This document shows positions 30,522 through 39,866 of a stretch of 43,246 bases of DNA, piece by piece (position 1 is the stretch's first letter; the number at the start of each line of letters is the position of its first letter). This DNA comes from Gammaproteobacteria bacterium (GTDB lineage Bacteria; Pseudomonadota; Gammaproteobacteria; Eutrophobiales; Eutrophobiaceae). A program made the position numbers and the translations under genes. The notes below the pieces were generated by a model. It was not told the origin of the DNA, searched no databases, and saw only the letters and a list, made by a program, of their open reading frames with translations. The stretch covers positions 1-43,246 of the forward strand of contig JAJFKL010000016.1 in NCBI GenBank assembly GCA_021773235.1. The letters are read 5' to 3'.

Positions 30522-31955
30522 ATGGAAATGTACCTCTATATTATCATTGCCTTGGCCATTATATTCGGACTTTATATGGCGTGGGGTATTGGTGCCAATG
30601 ATGTCGCGAATGCCATGGGCACCTCGGTGGGTTCTGGTGCGCTTACCTTGCGCCGTGCTGTCATCCTTGCTGCGATTCTGGAATTCAGCGGCGCATTTTT
30701 AGCGGGCACCCATGTCTCGGAGACAGTTCGAAAGGGTATTGTTGACCCGGCGATATTTGCCAATGATGGTCTGTCCTTTATGTTAGGTATGCTTTCGGCA
30801 TTGTTGGCAGCCGGAGTATGGTTACAAATAGCATCATGGAAAGGCTGGCCGGTCTCGACGACACATTCCATTGTCGGCTCGGTTGTTGGTTTCGGTGCAG
30901 TCTATGGCGGTATTAGTGCCGTACACTGGGATAAAGTGGGTATGATTGCGGCAAGCTGGGTGGTGTCACCGTTACTGAGCGCAACAATATCCTATTTCAT
31001 TTTTACTTTTATTTTACGAGCAATCTTTTACGACGCCAGACCGCTGAGGTCGGCAAAGAAGATAGCGCCCTACCTTGTGTTTGTTGTTATCACAATGTTG
31101 TCATTGACGATGGCGTTTAAGGGATTAAAAAACCTTAAACTCGACCTGAGTTTACCAGCTGCTTTTGCAGTTGCCTCCTGTGTTGGTCTTGTCGCCGCGA
31201 TTATAAGTGTCTGGCTAATTTCGAAGATAAAATCTCAGCAAAACCCCGGCGATACGGAAGAAAGACTGACCGACCCTAATATTGTTAAATCCCTGGAAAA
31301 GGCAACCAAGCACTTAGAGAAAGTAAAGGCATCAGCACCGGGCCATATGAAGGATGATATCTCTGAGACATTAGAAGAAGTCAGACGCTTGAGTTGGGAA
31401 TCGCAACGTCATTATGATTTTCATACAAACAGTGCCGAGTATCAGCAGGTAGAGAAACTGTTTGTTTATCTGCAAATATTGAGTGCTTGTTTTGTTGCCT
31501 TTGCCCATGGCGCAAACGATGTTGCTAATGCTATTGGCCCTATGTCTGCTGTGTTGTCGGTAGCAATGGCGGGTGGAGATAGTATTGCTGCCAAGGCACC
31601 AGTACCAATATGGGTGTTGGCCTTAGGTGGTGTTGGTATCGTTGTCGGCTTGGCTACCTGGGGTTGGCGGGTGATGGAAACGATTGGCCGAAAGATTACC
31701 CACTTGACGCCTACTCGTGGCTTCAGTGCAGAATTTGGTGCAGCAACGACTATTGTCATAGCGACCAAGTTAGGCTTACCTATTTCCACAACCCATACGC
31801 TTGTTGGTGCCGTTCTTGGTGTTGGGCTTGCGCGTGGTATCGGTGCAGTCAACATGGGCACCATCAAAGACGTTGTGGTTTCCTGGGTGATTACCATTCC
31901 GGCAGGTGCAGTGTTAGCGATATTATTCTTTTATGGGTTGCGACTTTTCTTTTGA
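30522..31955 (+). CDS. pit: Inorganic phosphate transporter, PiT family
   Basis: The 477-residue multi-spanning permease contains the two inverted PiT signatures GANDVANAMGTSVGSGAL (near residue 25) and AHGANDVANAIGP (near 330). It also has WPVSTTHSIVG and LPISTTHTLVGAV repeats. A charged cytoplasmic loop (about residues 235-305, EERLTDPNIV..., EEVRRLSWESQRHYDF) separates the halves. Phosphate, usually as a metal-phosphate or with a proton or Na+, is taken up across the inner membrane. AAGGA precedes the ATG by 10 nt. It is the second gene of the operon, with the DUF47 partner upstream and a second phosphate transporter gene 40 bp downstream. Confidence 0.95.
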   Translation: MEMYLYIIIALAIIFGLYMAWGIGANDVANAMGTSVGSGALTLRRAVILAAILEFSGAFLAGTHVSETVRKGIVDPAIFANDGLSFMLGMLSALLAAGVWLQIASWKGWPVSTTHSIVGSVVGFGAVYGGISAVHWDKVGMIAASWVVSPLLSATISYFIFTFILRAIFYDARPLRSAKKIAPYLVFVVITMLSLTMAFKGLKNLKLDLSLPAAFAVASCVGLVAAIISVWLISKIKSQQNPGDTEERLTDPNIVKSLEKATKHLEKVKASAPGHMKDDISETLEEVRRLSWESQRHYDFHTNSAEYQQVEKLFVYLQILSACFVAFAHGANDVANAIGPMSAVLSVAMAGGDSIAAKAPVPIWVLALGGVGIVVGLATWGWRVMETIGRKITHLTPTRGFSAEFGAATTIVIATKLGLPISTTHTLVGAVLGVGLARGIGAVNMGTIKDVVVSWVITIPAGAVLAILFFYGLRLFF

Positions 31956-31995
31956 ACCATAATTAATTAAATATTTTTTGTAATGTTGCATATCA

Positions 31996-33798
31996 ATGTT
32001 TAAAAAAATAATACTTCCGTCAATATTTATTGTCCTTGCATACGGGTTCTGGATTAGTCCTGATTTCAAGCAAATCGCTGCGGGCGTGGCAATATTTTTA
32101 TTTGGTATGTTGTCACTCGAACAAGGGTTCAGAGCATTTACCGGCGGCGCGCTTGAAAAAATACTGCGGCATACGACCGGATCGTTATGGAAAAGTTTAG
32201 GTTTTGGCGTCATGTCCACAACAATTCTCCAATCAAGTTCTCTTGTCTCGGTTATTACCATTTCATTTCTAAGCGCGGGTCTGATTGGATTGGCGGCCGG
32301 CATAGGTATTATTTTTGGAGCAAACTTAGGCACAACCACCGGCGCTTGGCTAGTGGCCGGATTTGGCTTGAAAGTCAAAATATCTGCTTATGCTATGCCC
32401 ATGTTGGTCTTTGGTGTTTTGTTGATCTTTCAAAAATCGAAGGCATTGAATGGTCTCGGTTATATTTTGGCAGGCCTTGGATTCTTGTTTCTTGGCATTC
32501 ATTATATGAAAGAGGGCTTCGAAGCTTTTAAGGACACCATCGATCTTTCTGCATTCGCCATTCCTGGCTATCGTGGTTTGTTCATCTATACCGGCATTGG
32601 AATCTTCGCGACTGTTGTTATGCAATCGAGTCACGCAACACTGGTCTTGATAATCACCGCATTGGCTGCACAACAGATCTCATATGAGAATGGATTGGCA
32701 CTGGCTATTGGTGCAAACGTCGGTACTACCATAACCGCTATCATTGGTTCATTGAGCGCCAATATCCAGGGTAAGCGACTTGCCGGGGCACACATGATCT
32801 TTAATCTTGCTACAGGGCTTATCGCGATATTATTTATTCACCAGTTCGTACAAATTGTGGACGTCGTGAGTGCTTATGTAGGAATAGCCGATGATGATTA
32901 CACACTGAAACTTGCAGTGTTTCATACCATCTTCAATCTGGTTGGCATAATCGTCATGATTCCTTTTATTAATATGATGGTTCGCTGGTTAGAAACAACT
33001 TTTAAGGAAAAGGAAGCGCCGGTTGAGCAAGCAAAGTTTCTAACGGACTCAGCACTGGAGTTTGCAGATACAGCCGTAGAAGCTGTGCGCAAGGAAACAC
33101 TCCATCTTTATGATAATGCTATTGTCATAATCGCGAATGCTATCGGTTTTAGTAAATCAGACATTGATTCCGATGCCGATCTGGAACAACTACTTAATGC
33201 AAAAAAGAAATTTCCGGAAGTCGATATCGATGCACGGTATGACAAGAGTATTAAAGGTATCTACAGTGAGATTATTGCCTTTATCAGTCAAGTCCGGTTT
33301 AACTGGCAACTAGAGCAATCGGGTGATTTGCACTGGCTGCGCAGGGCTAATAGAAATATTGTTGAAGCGATAAAGTCAACCAAACACCTGCAAAAGAATT
33401 TGTTGGAGTTCAATCAATCTTATAATCAACATACAGCCAAAGAATATCAAAACATCAGGTTAAATCTTGCTCTGTTGCTCAGAGAATTAGAAGACATCAG
33501 ACATGAACCCGATCCCGATATCAAGATCCTTTCTATGGATGAAATCAAGGTTTCCATCGGTGAAGCGGATGAAAAGCAAAATAATGCAATCGATGAGCTT
33601 ATTCGGAGTGGCAAGGTGGTTCCGCAGACAGGGACATCCTTGATTAATGACAGTGCGTACCTATTAGATATTAAAAGCAACCTAGTACAATTCTTTGAAA
33701 CACTTTTTGTTGCACAAGAGAGAGAATTAACCAAGGCTGAACGAAAGCTTGTTTTGGATGATGATGAAATCACTGAGGTACGTGCAGTAAGTGAATAA
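31996..33798 (+). CDS. Na+/Pi cotransporter family protein (NptA/YjbB-like) with PhoU-like C-terminal domain
   Basis: This 600-residue protein has an N-terminal membrane domain (about 1-330) with the duplicated Na/Pi cotransport motif: QSSS at 79-82 with GANLGTTTGAW, and QSSHA at 210-214 with GANVGTTITA. A cytoplasmic helical domain (about 345-600) resembles PhoU. YjbB-type members in enterobacteria can export phosphate, so direction cannot be assigned. Its place beside PiT and a DUF47 gene ties it to phosphate homeostasis. Start ATG 31996 has no strong Shine-Dalgarno. Confidence 0.92.
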   Translation: MFKKIILPSIFIVLAYGFWISPDFKQIAAGVAIFLFGMLSLEQGFRAFTGGALEKILRHTTGSLWKSLGFGVMSTTILQSSSLVSVITISFLSAGLIGLAAGIGIIFGANLGTTTGAWLVAGFGLKVKISAYAMPMLVFGVLLIFQKSKALNGLGYILAGLGFLFLGIHYMKEGFEAFKDTIDLSAFAIPGYRGLFIYTGIGIFATVVMQSSHATLVLIITALAAQQISYENGLALAIGANVGTTITAIIGSLSANIQGKRLAGAHMIFNLATGLIAILFIHQFVQIVDVVSAYVGIADDDYTLKLAVFHTIFNLVGIIVMIPFINMMVRWLETTFKEKEAPVEQAKFLTDSALEFADTAVEAVRKETLHLYDNAIVIIANAIGFSKSDIDSDADLEQLLNAKKKFPEVDIDARYDKSIKGIYSEIIAFISQVRFNWQLEQSGDLHWLRRANRNIVEAIKSTKHLQKNLLEFNQSYNQHTAKEYQNIRLNLALLLRELEDIRHEPDPDIKILSMDEIKVSIGEADEKQNNAIDELIRSGKVVPQTGTSLINDSAYLLDIKSNLVQFFETLFVAQERELTKAERKLVLDDDEITEVRAVSE

Positions 33799-33836
33799 AT
33801 TGTGGGCATCAATTTAATACGGATGAGGCAAAAATA

Positions 33837-34076
33837 ATGAAACAGAAAAAACTGTTAGAAAAGCTAAAAATATTTTTTGATTCAGATGCAAGAGAAAGAG
33901 AAAAGCAAAAATCAGATGTAAAAGACATTCTAAAAAAACTGAAAAAAAGAGAACGTCATCTCAAAGAGAAACTGGACGGTGAAAATGACGAAGAAAAACG
34001 AAATCGTATCCAGCAAAAAATTGACGTGGTGTACGCACAGCGTAAAAAAGGTATTGCATTAATTAAGGGAGAGTAG
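33837..34076 (+). CDS. Small highly charged helical protein
   Basis: The 79-residue protein, rich in Lys, Arg and Glu, is almost certainly one long helix or a helical hairpin (KDILKKLKKRERHLKEKL, DEEKRNRIQQKIDVVYAQRK) ending ALIKGE. GAGG lies 9 nt before the ATG. It follows the Na+/Pi cotransporter gene by 38 bp on the same strand, so it is likely the last gene of the operon. I recall, without being able to check, similar small basic proteins beside phosphate transporters in other gammaproteobacteria. No function known; RNA-, polyphosphate- or membrane-binding are only guesses from charge. Confidence 0.75.
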   Translation: MKQKKLLEKLKIFFDSDAREREKQKSDVKDILKKLKKRERHLKEKLDGENDEEKRNRIQQKIDVVYAQRKKGIALIKGE

Positions 34077-34265
34077 CTACAAATATTAGGAATCTGTAAT
34101 TAACTAAATATCGCAATAAAATACAGTTTTATGATTTATATTCGATTGTTATTGAATAGCAAAATCAAATAGCTTCCCAACCCATACCTCTTCGACCTCG
34201 TATCTGATTTAAATATTCGTTATTATGCGACGCTTTTTGAATAATACGTTTGAGGTGTAAGGGTA

Positions 34266-35108
34266 ATGTCATTGGGTGAAAACTGGTTCTCAGAACCAGC
34301 GCAGGGTCATGCTATGTCACTGGAGATAAACCAGAAGTTGCATGAAGAAAAATCCCCTCATCAAACTATAGCTATCTACGAGACCAATACCTTTGGTCGT
34401 TTAATGACATTAAATGGGTTAACTATGTTGACGTCGCGTGATAATTTTATCTATCACGAGATGTTGTCACACCCTGCTTTGTTTAATCATCCCAATCCGA
34501 AAGATGTGGCTATTGTTGGTGGCGGTGATTGCGGTACCTTAAAAGAAGTATTGAAGCATGAAACGGTAAAATCAGTAACGCAGATTGAATTAGACGAACG
34601 TGTTACCCGGCTTTCCGAACAATATTTTCCTGATCTATGTGAGAGTAATAGCGACCCGCGTGCTTCATTCGTATTTGAATACGCCATAAGCTGGATGCAA
34701 CATGCTGAGCCAAACTCACTAGATATGATCATTATTGATGCAAGCGATCCGGCTGGACAAGCTAAGCGCATATTTAAAGAGTCCTTTTATAGAGATTGTT
34801 TAAATGCACTGCGCGAAGGTGGGGTTGTTGTCGCTCAAAGTGAGTCACCACTATTAGATTTGAAAAAAATTGTCGACTTACGTACTGAAATGCAAAAAGC
34901 AGATTATGCTGAGATTCAGACGATTCAATTTCCAGTCGCAAGCTATCCTTCTGGCTGGTGGACTGCAACGCTGGCGCGAAAAGGACAGAAGTTCGGTGAT
35001 TTTCGTGAGCAGATGGCAAGGCATAAGTCATTTGATACCAAGTATTATAACGCAGACATACATAAAGCATGTTCAGCCCTGCCTCAATTCATGCAGGATG
35101 CCTTCTAA
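34266..35108 (+). CDS. speE: Polyamine aminopropyltransferase (spermidine synthase)
   Basis: This 280-residue enzyme should transfer the aminopropyl group from decarboxylated S-adenosylmethionine to putrescine. Visible motifs are the N-terminal QTIAIYETNTFGRLMTLNG, DNFIYHEMLSHPAL, the nucleotide-binding VGGGDCGTLKEVLKH, ELDERV (acidic residue binding the ribose) and the catalytic IIDASDPAGQA. VAQSESP is also present. Length is normal for bacterial SpeE. AAGGG stands just before the ATG. A separate unit from the phosphate operon (189-bp gap with no recognised feature). No speD or speC was seen in the window. Confidence 0.92.
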   Translation: MSLGENWFSEPAQGHAMSLEINQKLHEEKSPHQTIAIYETNTFGRLMTLNGLTMLTSRDNFIYHEMLSHPALFNHPNPKDVAIVGGGDCGTLKEVLKHETVKSVTQIELDERVTRLSEQYFPDLCESNSDPRASFVFEYAISWMQHAEPNSLDMIIIDASDPAGQAKRIFKESFYRDCLNALREGGVVVAQSESPLLDLKKIVDLRTEMQKADYAEIQTIQFPVASYPSGWWTATLARKGQKFGDFREQMARHKSFDTKYYNADIHKACSALPQFMQDAF

Positions 35109-35131
35109 GGCCAATTATTTCCCTGGCTAGA

Positions 35132-35162
35132 CTTACATTATTGTAGGCAATCGCTACAATAA
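35132..35162 (+). promoter_or_regulatory. mnmG promoter overlapped by a 9-bp-arm palindrome
   Basis: A -35-like CTTACA (35132-35137), a 17-bp spacer and -10 TACAAT (35155-35160) predict a start near 35167, about four bases before the mnmG ATG. The palindrome TTATTGTAG (35138-35146) / CTACAATAA (35154-35162), spacer 7, covers the -10. No Shine-Dalgarno is present before the ATG. This suggests a nearly leaderless message with an operator on the -10. Confidence 0.5.
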
Positions 35163-35170
35163 GCGCCCTT

Positions 35171-37066
35171 ATGTCTACACATACTGAAAATTACGACGTC
35201 ATCATTGTTGGTGGTGGTCATGCTGGAACCGAGGCTGCACTGGCGGCGGCGCGGATGGGTGTGCGTACTTTATTGCTTACGCACAGTGTAGAGACGCTTG
35301 GACAGATGTCCTGTAATCCGGCCATAGGCGGTATCGGCAAAGGGCATTTGGTCAAAGAGATCGATGCTATGGGTGGCCTAATGGCTGCTGCTGCTGACCT
35401 AAGTGGTATCCAATTTCGTATTTTGAATTCTCGTAAGGGGCCGGCTGTACGGGCAACACGCGCCCAGATAGATCGTGCTCTATACCGGCAGGTTGTTCGA
35501 CCTGCACTCGAAAATCAGGAAAACCTTTTTATATTCCAACAAGCCGTCGATGACCTTATTGTTGAAGGTGAACAGGTTCGTGGTGTTGTGACTCAGGCAG
35601 GGCTGAAGTTTATGGCGCCGACAGTGGTGCTGACCGTAGGTACGTTTTTAGGCGGTAAGATTCATATTGGTGATAGCAATCATGCGGGTGGTAGGGCAGG
35701 TGATCCACCATCAATTGCCTTGGCGGATCGTCTACGTGAATTACCTTTTAATGTTGGACGACTGAAGACGGGAACTCCACCGCGTATAGATGGCAAGACG
35801 ATCGACTACAGTCAGTTGCAAGCGCAGCCGGGCGATGATCCCGTACCTGTATTTTCTTATATAGGTAATGCCGAACAACACCCAGAGCAGGTGTCTTGTC
35901 ACATCACATATACCAACGAACAGACTCACGATATTATTCGCGGTGCTTTGGATCGTTCGCCGATGTATAACGGTAATATAGAAGGTACTGGGCCACGCTA
36001 TTGTCCTTCTGTTGAAGACAAGGTCATGCGTTTTGCCGATAAAGATGCACATCAAATCTTCATTGAACCGGAAGGTTTGACTAGTAATGAAGTCTATCCA
36101 AATGGTATCTCGACATCTTTGCCTTATGACGCGCAGGTTGGTTTGGTGCGCTCGATAAAAGGTTTTGAAAAAGCGCATATCACCCGACCCGGTTATGCGA
36201 TTGAATATGATTTTTTTGACCCGCGTGAATTGTCGCCATGGTTAGAGACACGTTTTATTAAAGGATTGTTTTTTGCTGGACAGATCAATGGTACGACCGG
36301 ATATGAAGAGGCGGCCGCGCAAGGCTTGTTAGCCGGCTTAAATGCAGCACTTCAAACGCAAGATAAAGAACCGTGGTTTCCGCGCCGTGATGAGGCTTAC
36401 CTAGGCGTATTAGTCGATGACTTGATTACTATGGGCACGACCGAGCCTTATCGGATGTTTACCAGCCGTGCAGAATATCGGTTAATGCTACGCGAAGATA
36501 ATGCCGATCTTCGCTTAACAGAAAAAGCACATGGATTAGGATTGATCGATGATAATCGCTGGCGACTGTTTTCTGAAAAGCGTCATGCGATTACGGAAGA
36601 ATCGGAACGACTGGAAAAAATCTGGGTAGGCTCACCAGCGCTTTCACTTGAAGATACCGAGCGTCTACTTGGTCAATCATTACGTAAAGATATAAATCTG
36701 CTACAGCTGTTGAAGAGACCAGAGATTACTTATCCTGATATCGCTAAGTTGCCGAATATTTCAGTTGAGGGAATTGACCCCAAGGTGTCAGAACAAGTCG
36801 AGATACAAGTGAAGTATTCCGGATATATCCAGCGGCAAGAAGAAGAAATCGATCGCAATCGACGCCATGAGGAATCTGAATTACCTGCTGATATTGATTA
36901 TCAGGAGGTTAGAGGTTTATCGTCCGAGGTCATTGAAAAATTATCTAAACATCGGCCAGTCAATTTAGGGCAGGCTTCTCGTATCCAAGGCATAACACCT
37001 GCGGCTATTTCTTTATTACGAATTCACCTGAAGAAGCAATCCTTGTTATTGCAAAAAAGTGCCTGA
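35171..37066 (+). CDS. mnmG: tRNA uridine-5-carboxymethylaminomethyl modification enzyme MnmG (GidA)
   Basis: The 631-residue FAD protein, with MnmE, modifies U34 of certain tRNAs. The N-terminal dinucleotide fold reads [18 protein letters not shown] (FAD binding). [27 protein letters not shown]-type region [12 protein letters not shown], the catalytic-cysteine regions, and [18 protein letters not shown] are all diagnostic. The C-terminal MnmE- and tRNA-binding domain carries [12 protein letters not shown]. Length is normal (about 630). rsmG follows after 17 bp. It starts without a Shine-Dalgarno (see promoter entry). Confidence 0.97.
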   Translation: MSTHTENYDVIIVGGGHAGTEAALAAARMGVRTLLLTHSVETLGQMSCNPAIGGIGKGHLVKEIDAMGGLMAAAADLSGIQFRILNSRKGPAVRATRAQIDRALYRQVVRPALENQENLFIFQQAVDDLIVEGEQVRGVVTQAGLKFMAPTVVLTVGTFLGGKIHIGDSNHAGGRAGDPPSIALADRLRELPFNVGRLKTGTPPRIDGKTIDYSQLQAQPGDDPVPVFSYIGNAEQHPEQVSCHITYTNEQTHDIIRGALDRSPMYNGNIEGTGPRYCPSVEDKVMRFADKDAHQIFIEPEGLTSNEVYPNGISTSLPYDAQVGLVRSIKGFEKAHITRPGYAIEYDFFDPRELSPWLETRFIKGLFFAGQINGTTGYEEAAAQGLLAGLNAALQTQDKEPWFPRRDEAYLGVLVDDLITMGTTEPYRMFTSRAEYRLMLREDNADLRLTEKAHGLGLIDDNRWRLFSEKRHAITEESERLEKIWVGSPALSLEDTERLLGQSLRKDINLLQLLKRPEITYPDIAKLPNISVEGIDPKVSEQVEIQVKYSGYIQRQEEEIDRNRRHEESELPADIDYQEVRGLSSEVIEKLSKHRPVNLGQASRIQGITPAAISLLRIHLKKQSLLLQKSA

Positions 37067-37083
37067 GCCTTTGGCTATTCTGA

Positions 37084-37698
37084 ATGCTGGAAGCACTACA
37101 AGAAGGCCTTGAACGGCTAGATATTCAAGCCGAGCAACCCCTTTGCACAGCCTATCTGAGATATCTCGAATTACTCGCCAAGTGGAATAAAGCCTATAAC
37201 CTGACTGCGGTAAAAGAACCTGAGGCAATGTTAAAGCGCCATGTTCTGGATTCTTTATCAGTGCACACATTCATTAAGGGCGAACAGTGTCTAGATATTG
37301 GTACGGGTCCGGGCTTGCCGGGTTTGATACTGGCGTTGGCACAGCCTAATAAACACTGGACACTATTAGATAGTAATGTAAAAAAGACACGTTTTTTACA
37401 ACACGTTAAGGCCCAGCTCGATATTAGTAATATCGATATCGTTCACTCAAGGGCAGAAAACTTTCAAAACGAGAATGGATACACAACAATTATTTGTCGT
37501 GCGTTTAGTTCTTTACGTGAATTTTATTCTGCTAGTCATCATTTATTGCAAGATAAGGGAAAATTATTTGCAATGAAGGCAGATATTAGCGAGAAGGAGT
37601 TATCGGAGGTGAAGCAACTAATAAAGCATGTTGAGATAAATGAATTGAACGTGCCGGAGGAAACTTCAAAACGTTGTATCGTTATCATGAATGATTAG
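37084..37698 (+). CDS. rsmG: 16S rRNA (guanine527-N7)-methyltransferase RsmG (GidB)
   Basis: This 204-residue SAM-dependent methyltransferase acts on the 530 loop of 16S rRNA. Signature regions are KWNKAYNLTAVK, HVLDSL, the SAM-binding LDIGTGPGLPGL and the later SRAENF and CRAFSSL. It follows mnmG in the usual order. Its last 14 bases overlap the end of the convergent diguanylate cyclase gene on the other strand. In many gammaproteobacteria parA comes directly next, but here two minus-strand signalling genes intervene. Confidence 0.96.
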   Translation: MLEALQEGLERLDIQAEQPLCTAYLRYLELLAKWNKAYNLTAVKEPEAMLKRHVLDSLSVHTFIKGEQCLDIGTGPGLPGLILALAQPNKHWTLLDSNVKKTRFLQHVKAQLDISNIDIVHSRAENFQNENGYTTIICRAFSSLREFYSASHHLLQDKGKLFAMKADISEKELSEVKQLIKHVEINELNVPEETSKRCIVIMND

Positions 37699-38683
37699 CT
37701 TTGATCGAGACGTCCACTAAATTTGGTTTTTTATAAATGGTAGCTTGGTTTCTGCCATTGTTCTTGGAAACATAAAGTGCTTCATCAGCTTGTGAAATTA
37801 CTTTTTCATGATTTTCAGTAGTGTCACTAAATTCAGTAATCCCGAGACTGATAGTAACTTCAATTGTTTTATCTTCATAAACAATGTGGTTTGTCTCAAT
37901 TATTTCTCGTAATCGATTTGCAAATATCAGTGCATTGTCGGCATCCGTATCAGTTAATAATATGCCAAATTCTTCGCCGCCATAACGTCCGGCAATATCA
38001 GTGTCACGTTTTAGTTGACGAATACTTTTGGCAAGATGTCTAATGACCTCATCACCCGCTGGGTGACCATAGGTATCGTTTACTTTTTTGAAGTGATCGA
38101 TATCGAGCATGATCAAACTATTCTTGTTGCCATAACGTTTGAAACGCGTAAATTCCTGTTCTAGACGTAGTTCCCAGTACCAGCGGTTGTTGAGCTGAGT
38201 TAACTGATCTGTTCGACTTTGCATGGTTAGGGACTTATTACTTTGTTCCAGTTCTTTTTTGCTGTGAGCAACATCAGTTACGTCATGAATAATAATAGCA
38301 ATCGATTCGGTTTCCCCAGTGAGTGTAGTGATTGGCAGAATGGTAAAGTTCTGGTACATATTTTTTTCAGCGCTAGTGATAGGGCGGTAATTATCAAACT
38401 TAAAAAGATAGGGTCTTTGTTGCCAGGTACTAAAGGCCTGGTTTTGTAAAAGAAACACCGCTTCACATTTTCGTTGAAACCATTTTTTAGGAATCTCCGG
38501 GAAAAATTCAAACAGATTTTTGTTTCGTATTTCTTGCGGTTGAATGCCACTATGGTTTTCCATAAAGGTATTCCATATCTGAACTTCATAATTTTTATTT
38601 AGAACAACGATACCGACATCAATACTTTGCAGAAGGACAGTCATCCAGTGAAAATCAGTTAAATTTGTGTTTTCTGTTTGCAT
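37685..38683 (-). CDS. PAS-GGDEF diguanylate cyclase
   Basis: The 332-residue cytoplasmic protein has an N-terminal PAS domain (about 13-140; IDVGIVVLNKNYEVQIWN). A short coiled coil (140-157) links it to a GGDEF domain (158-325) with DQLTQLNNRWYW, LDIDHFKKVNDTYGH and active site GGEEF (235-239). The product inhibition I-site RxxD is present as RDTD (226-229), exactly five residues before GGEEF. It should make c-di-GMP, with PAS sensing or partner control. It is 5 bp downstream of the receiver-CheC-like gene, forming a two-gene operon, and overlaps rsmG's 3' end by 14 bp. Confidence 0.95.
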   Translation of the reverse strand: MQTENTNLTDFHWMTVLLQSIDVGIVVLNKNYEVQIWNTFMENHSGIQPQEIRNKNLFEFFPEIPKKWFQRKCEAVFLLQNQAFSTWQQRPYLFKFDNYRPITSAEKNMYQNFTILPITTLTGETESIAIIIHDVTDVAHSKKELEQSNKSLTMQSRTDQLTQLNNRWYWELRLEQEFTRFKRYGNKNSLIMLDIDHFKKVNDTYGHPAGDEVIRHLAKSIRQLKRDTDIAGRYGGEEFGILLTDTDADNALIFANRLREIIETNHIVYEDKTIEVTISLGITEFSDTTENHEKVISQADEALYVSKNNGRNQATIYKKPNLVDVSIKANHS

Positions 38684-38688
38684 GGTGT

Positions 38689-39672
38689 TTACAGTAAGCA
38701 GCTGACTTTAGCGTTGAGTTTTGGAACAGCACTTTCGGTGAATAGAAGTAACAATTCACAATTGATGTTGTGTTTTTCTATTTTGTAATCTATTTCAATC
38801 GAGAGAGTTTCTTCCCAATGTTTTGGTGAATGAATTAAATCTATAATTTTTTGATGTTGCCCAAGCAGAGTCGGATAGCCTTGACTAAAAAGAATATCTA
38901 ATTGTGCGCCGATACTTTTCAGGCAAGCTCCTATCAAAATATTTGAGATATCGACACTAAGTTCTTTTTCAAATTCATCATTCAATTCTTGCTCAAGATT
39001 CATCAATTCCGATATTTCCTTGAAACTGGAGTCGTTAAATATAAGTAAAGCCTCACCGGATATCTCGGCACCAATAAAGCCTTGCGTAACGGCAGTGTAG
39101 GTATTGTTTTCCTCGGCTAACTGCAATGTTTTATGCAGATCATTCACCTTCATCGTATTGACTACCGGGATGGATAAGGTAATTGGGACATTCAAATATT
39201 TTCCCAATAATTCACCAGCTTGCCCCATTGAAACGTTGGTTATTTCTCGGTAGAGATCAAGCATTTCATCGTTAAGACCAATGCGTGATTTCTTGCAAAT
39301 AAGTTCATCGAGGATGCCGTACTTTTCTAGAACATCACTGGCTTTTACTTTGTCTATGGGTTTGGCAATGAAGTCCAATGCGCCCATTTCTATCACTCGA
39401 TCTCGGGTGGCTTGCTGTATGTCCGCGGAGACAACAATGATCAAGGTATTAAGGCCCTGTTGTCGGATTTCTTCCAATGTCCCAAAGCCATCCAATACCG
39501 GCATATTGAGGTCGAGGAATAAGATGTCTCCTTTACCCGCCTTTATCATATCTAGCGCCTTGCGACCGTTCTCAGCGCAGCTAATTTCTACATCCCATTC
39601 TTCAGGTAAGGCGCGGGCCATCTGTTTCCGGGCAAAGCTAGAGTCATCGCAGATGAGTATTGGTACAGTCAT
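38689..39672 (-). CDS. Response regulator with CheC/CheX-like C-terminal domain
   Basis: The 327-residue protein has a receiver domain (1-120) with Asp9/Asp10, phosphoacceptor Asp54 (FLDLNMP) and Lys104 (IAKPI). A C-terminal domain (about 130-327) resembles CheC-type phosphatases, with two ExxN-like motifs: EITNVSMGQAG and DISNILIGA. CheC/CheX proteins dephosphorylate CheY-P, so a receiver-phosphatase fusion is expected to feed back on a receiver, perhaps its own. It is the first gene of the unit with the diguanylate cyclase, divergent from parA (194-bp gap). The output may be modulation of the cyclase (inference). Confidence 0.9.
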   Translation of the reverse strand: MTVPILICDDSSFARKQMARALPEEWDVEISCAENGRKALDMIKAGKGDILFLDLNMPVLDGFGTLEEIRQQGLNTLIIVVSADIQQATRDRVIEMGALDFIAKPIDKVKASDVLEKYGILDELICKKSRIGLNDEMLDLYREITNVSMGQAGELLGKYLNVPITLSIPVVNTMKVNDLHKTLQLAEENNTYTAVTQGFIGAEISGEALLIFNDSSFKEISELMNLEQELNDEFEKELSVDISNILIGACLKSIGAQLDILFSQGYPTLLGQHQKIIDLIHSPKHWEETLSIEIDYKIEKHNINCELLLLFTESAVPKLNAKVSCLL

Positions 39673-39866
39673 TAGGTTCTTTATTCTTTACGCTATTCTA
39701 TTTAATAGTATGGATATGAATAGTTATCGGACAAATATCCCAAAAATTGAGCTATTTTGGTTCTTTTCAGTGTTATGGCTCGATGTAGATAGATAAATTC
39801 AGGGCATGACAAAGCACGCATGAACTATGTCATAATAGTCGGCCAATAATTACACGGTAAAAATTT

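Noticed and set aside
35109..35170. oriC next to mnmG
   Set aside because: The gap is only 62 bp and no TTATCCACA-type DnaA boxes were seen; an origin here is not supported.
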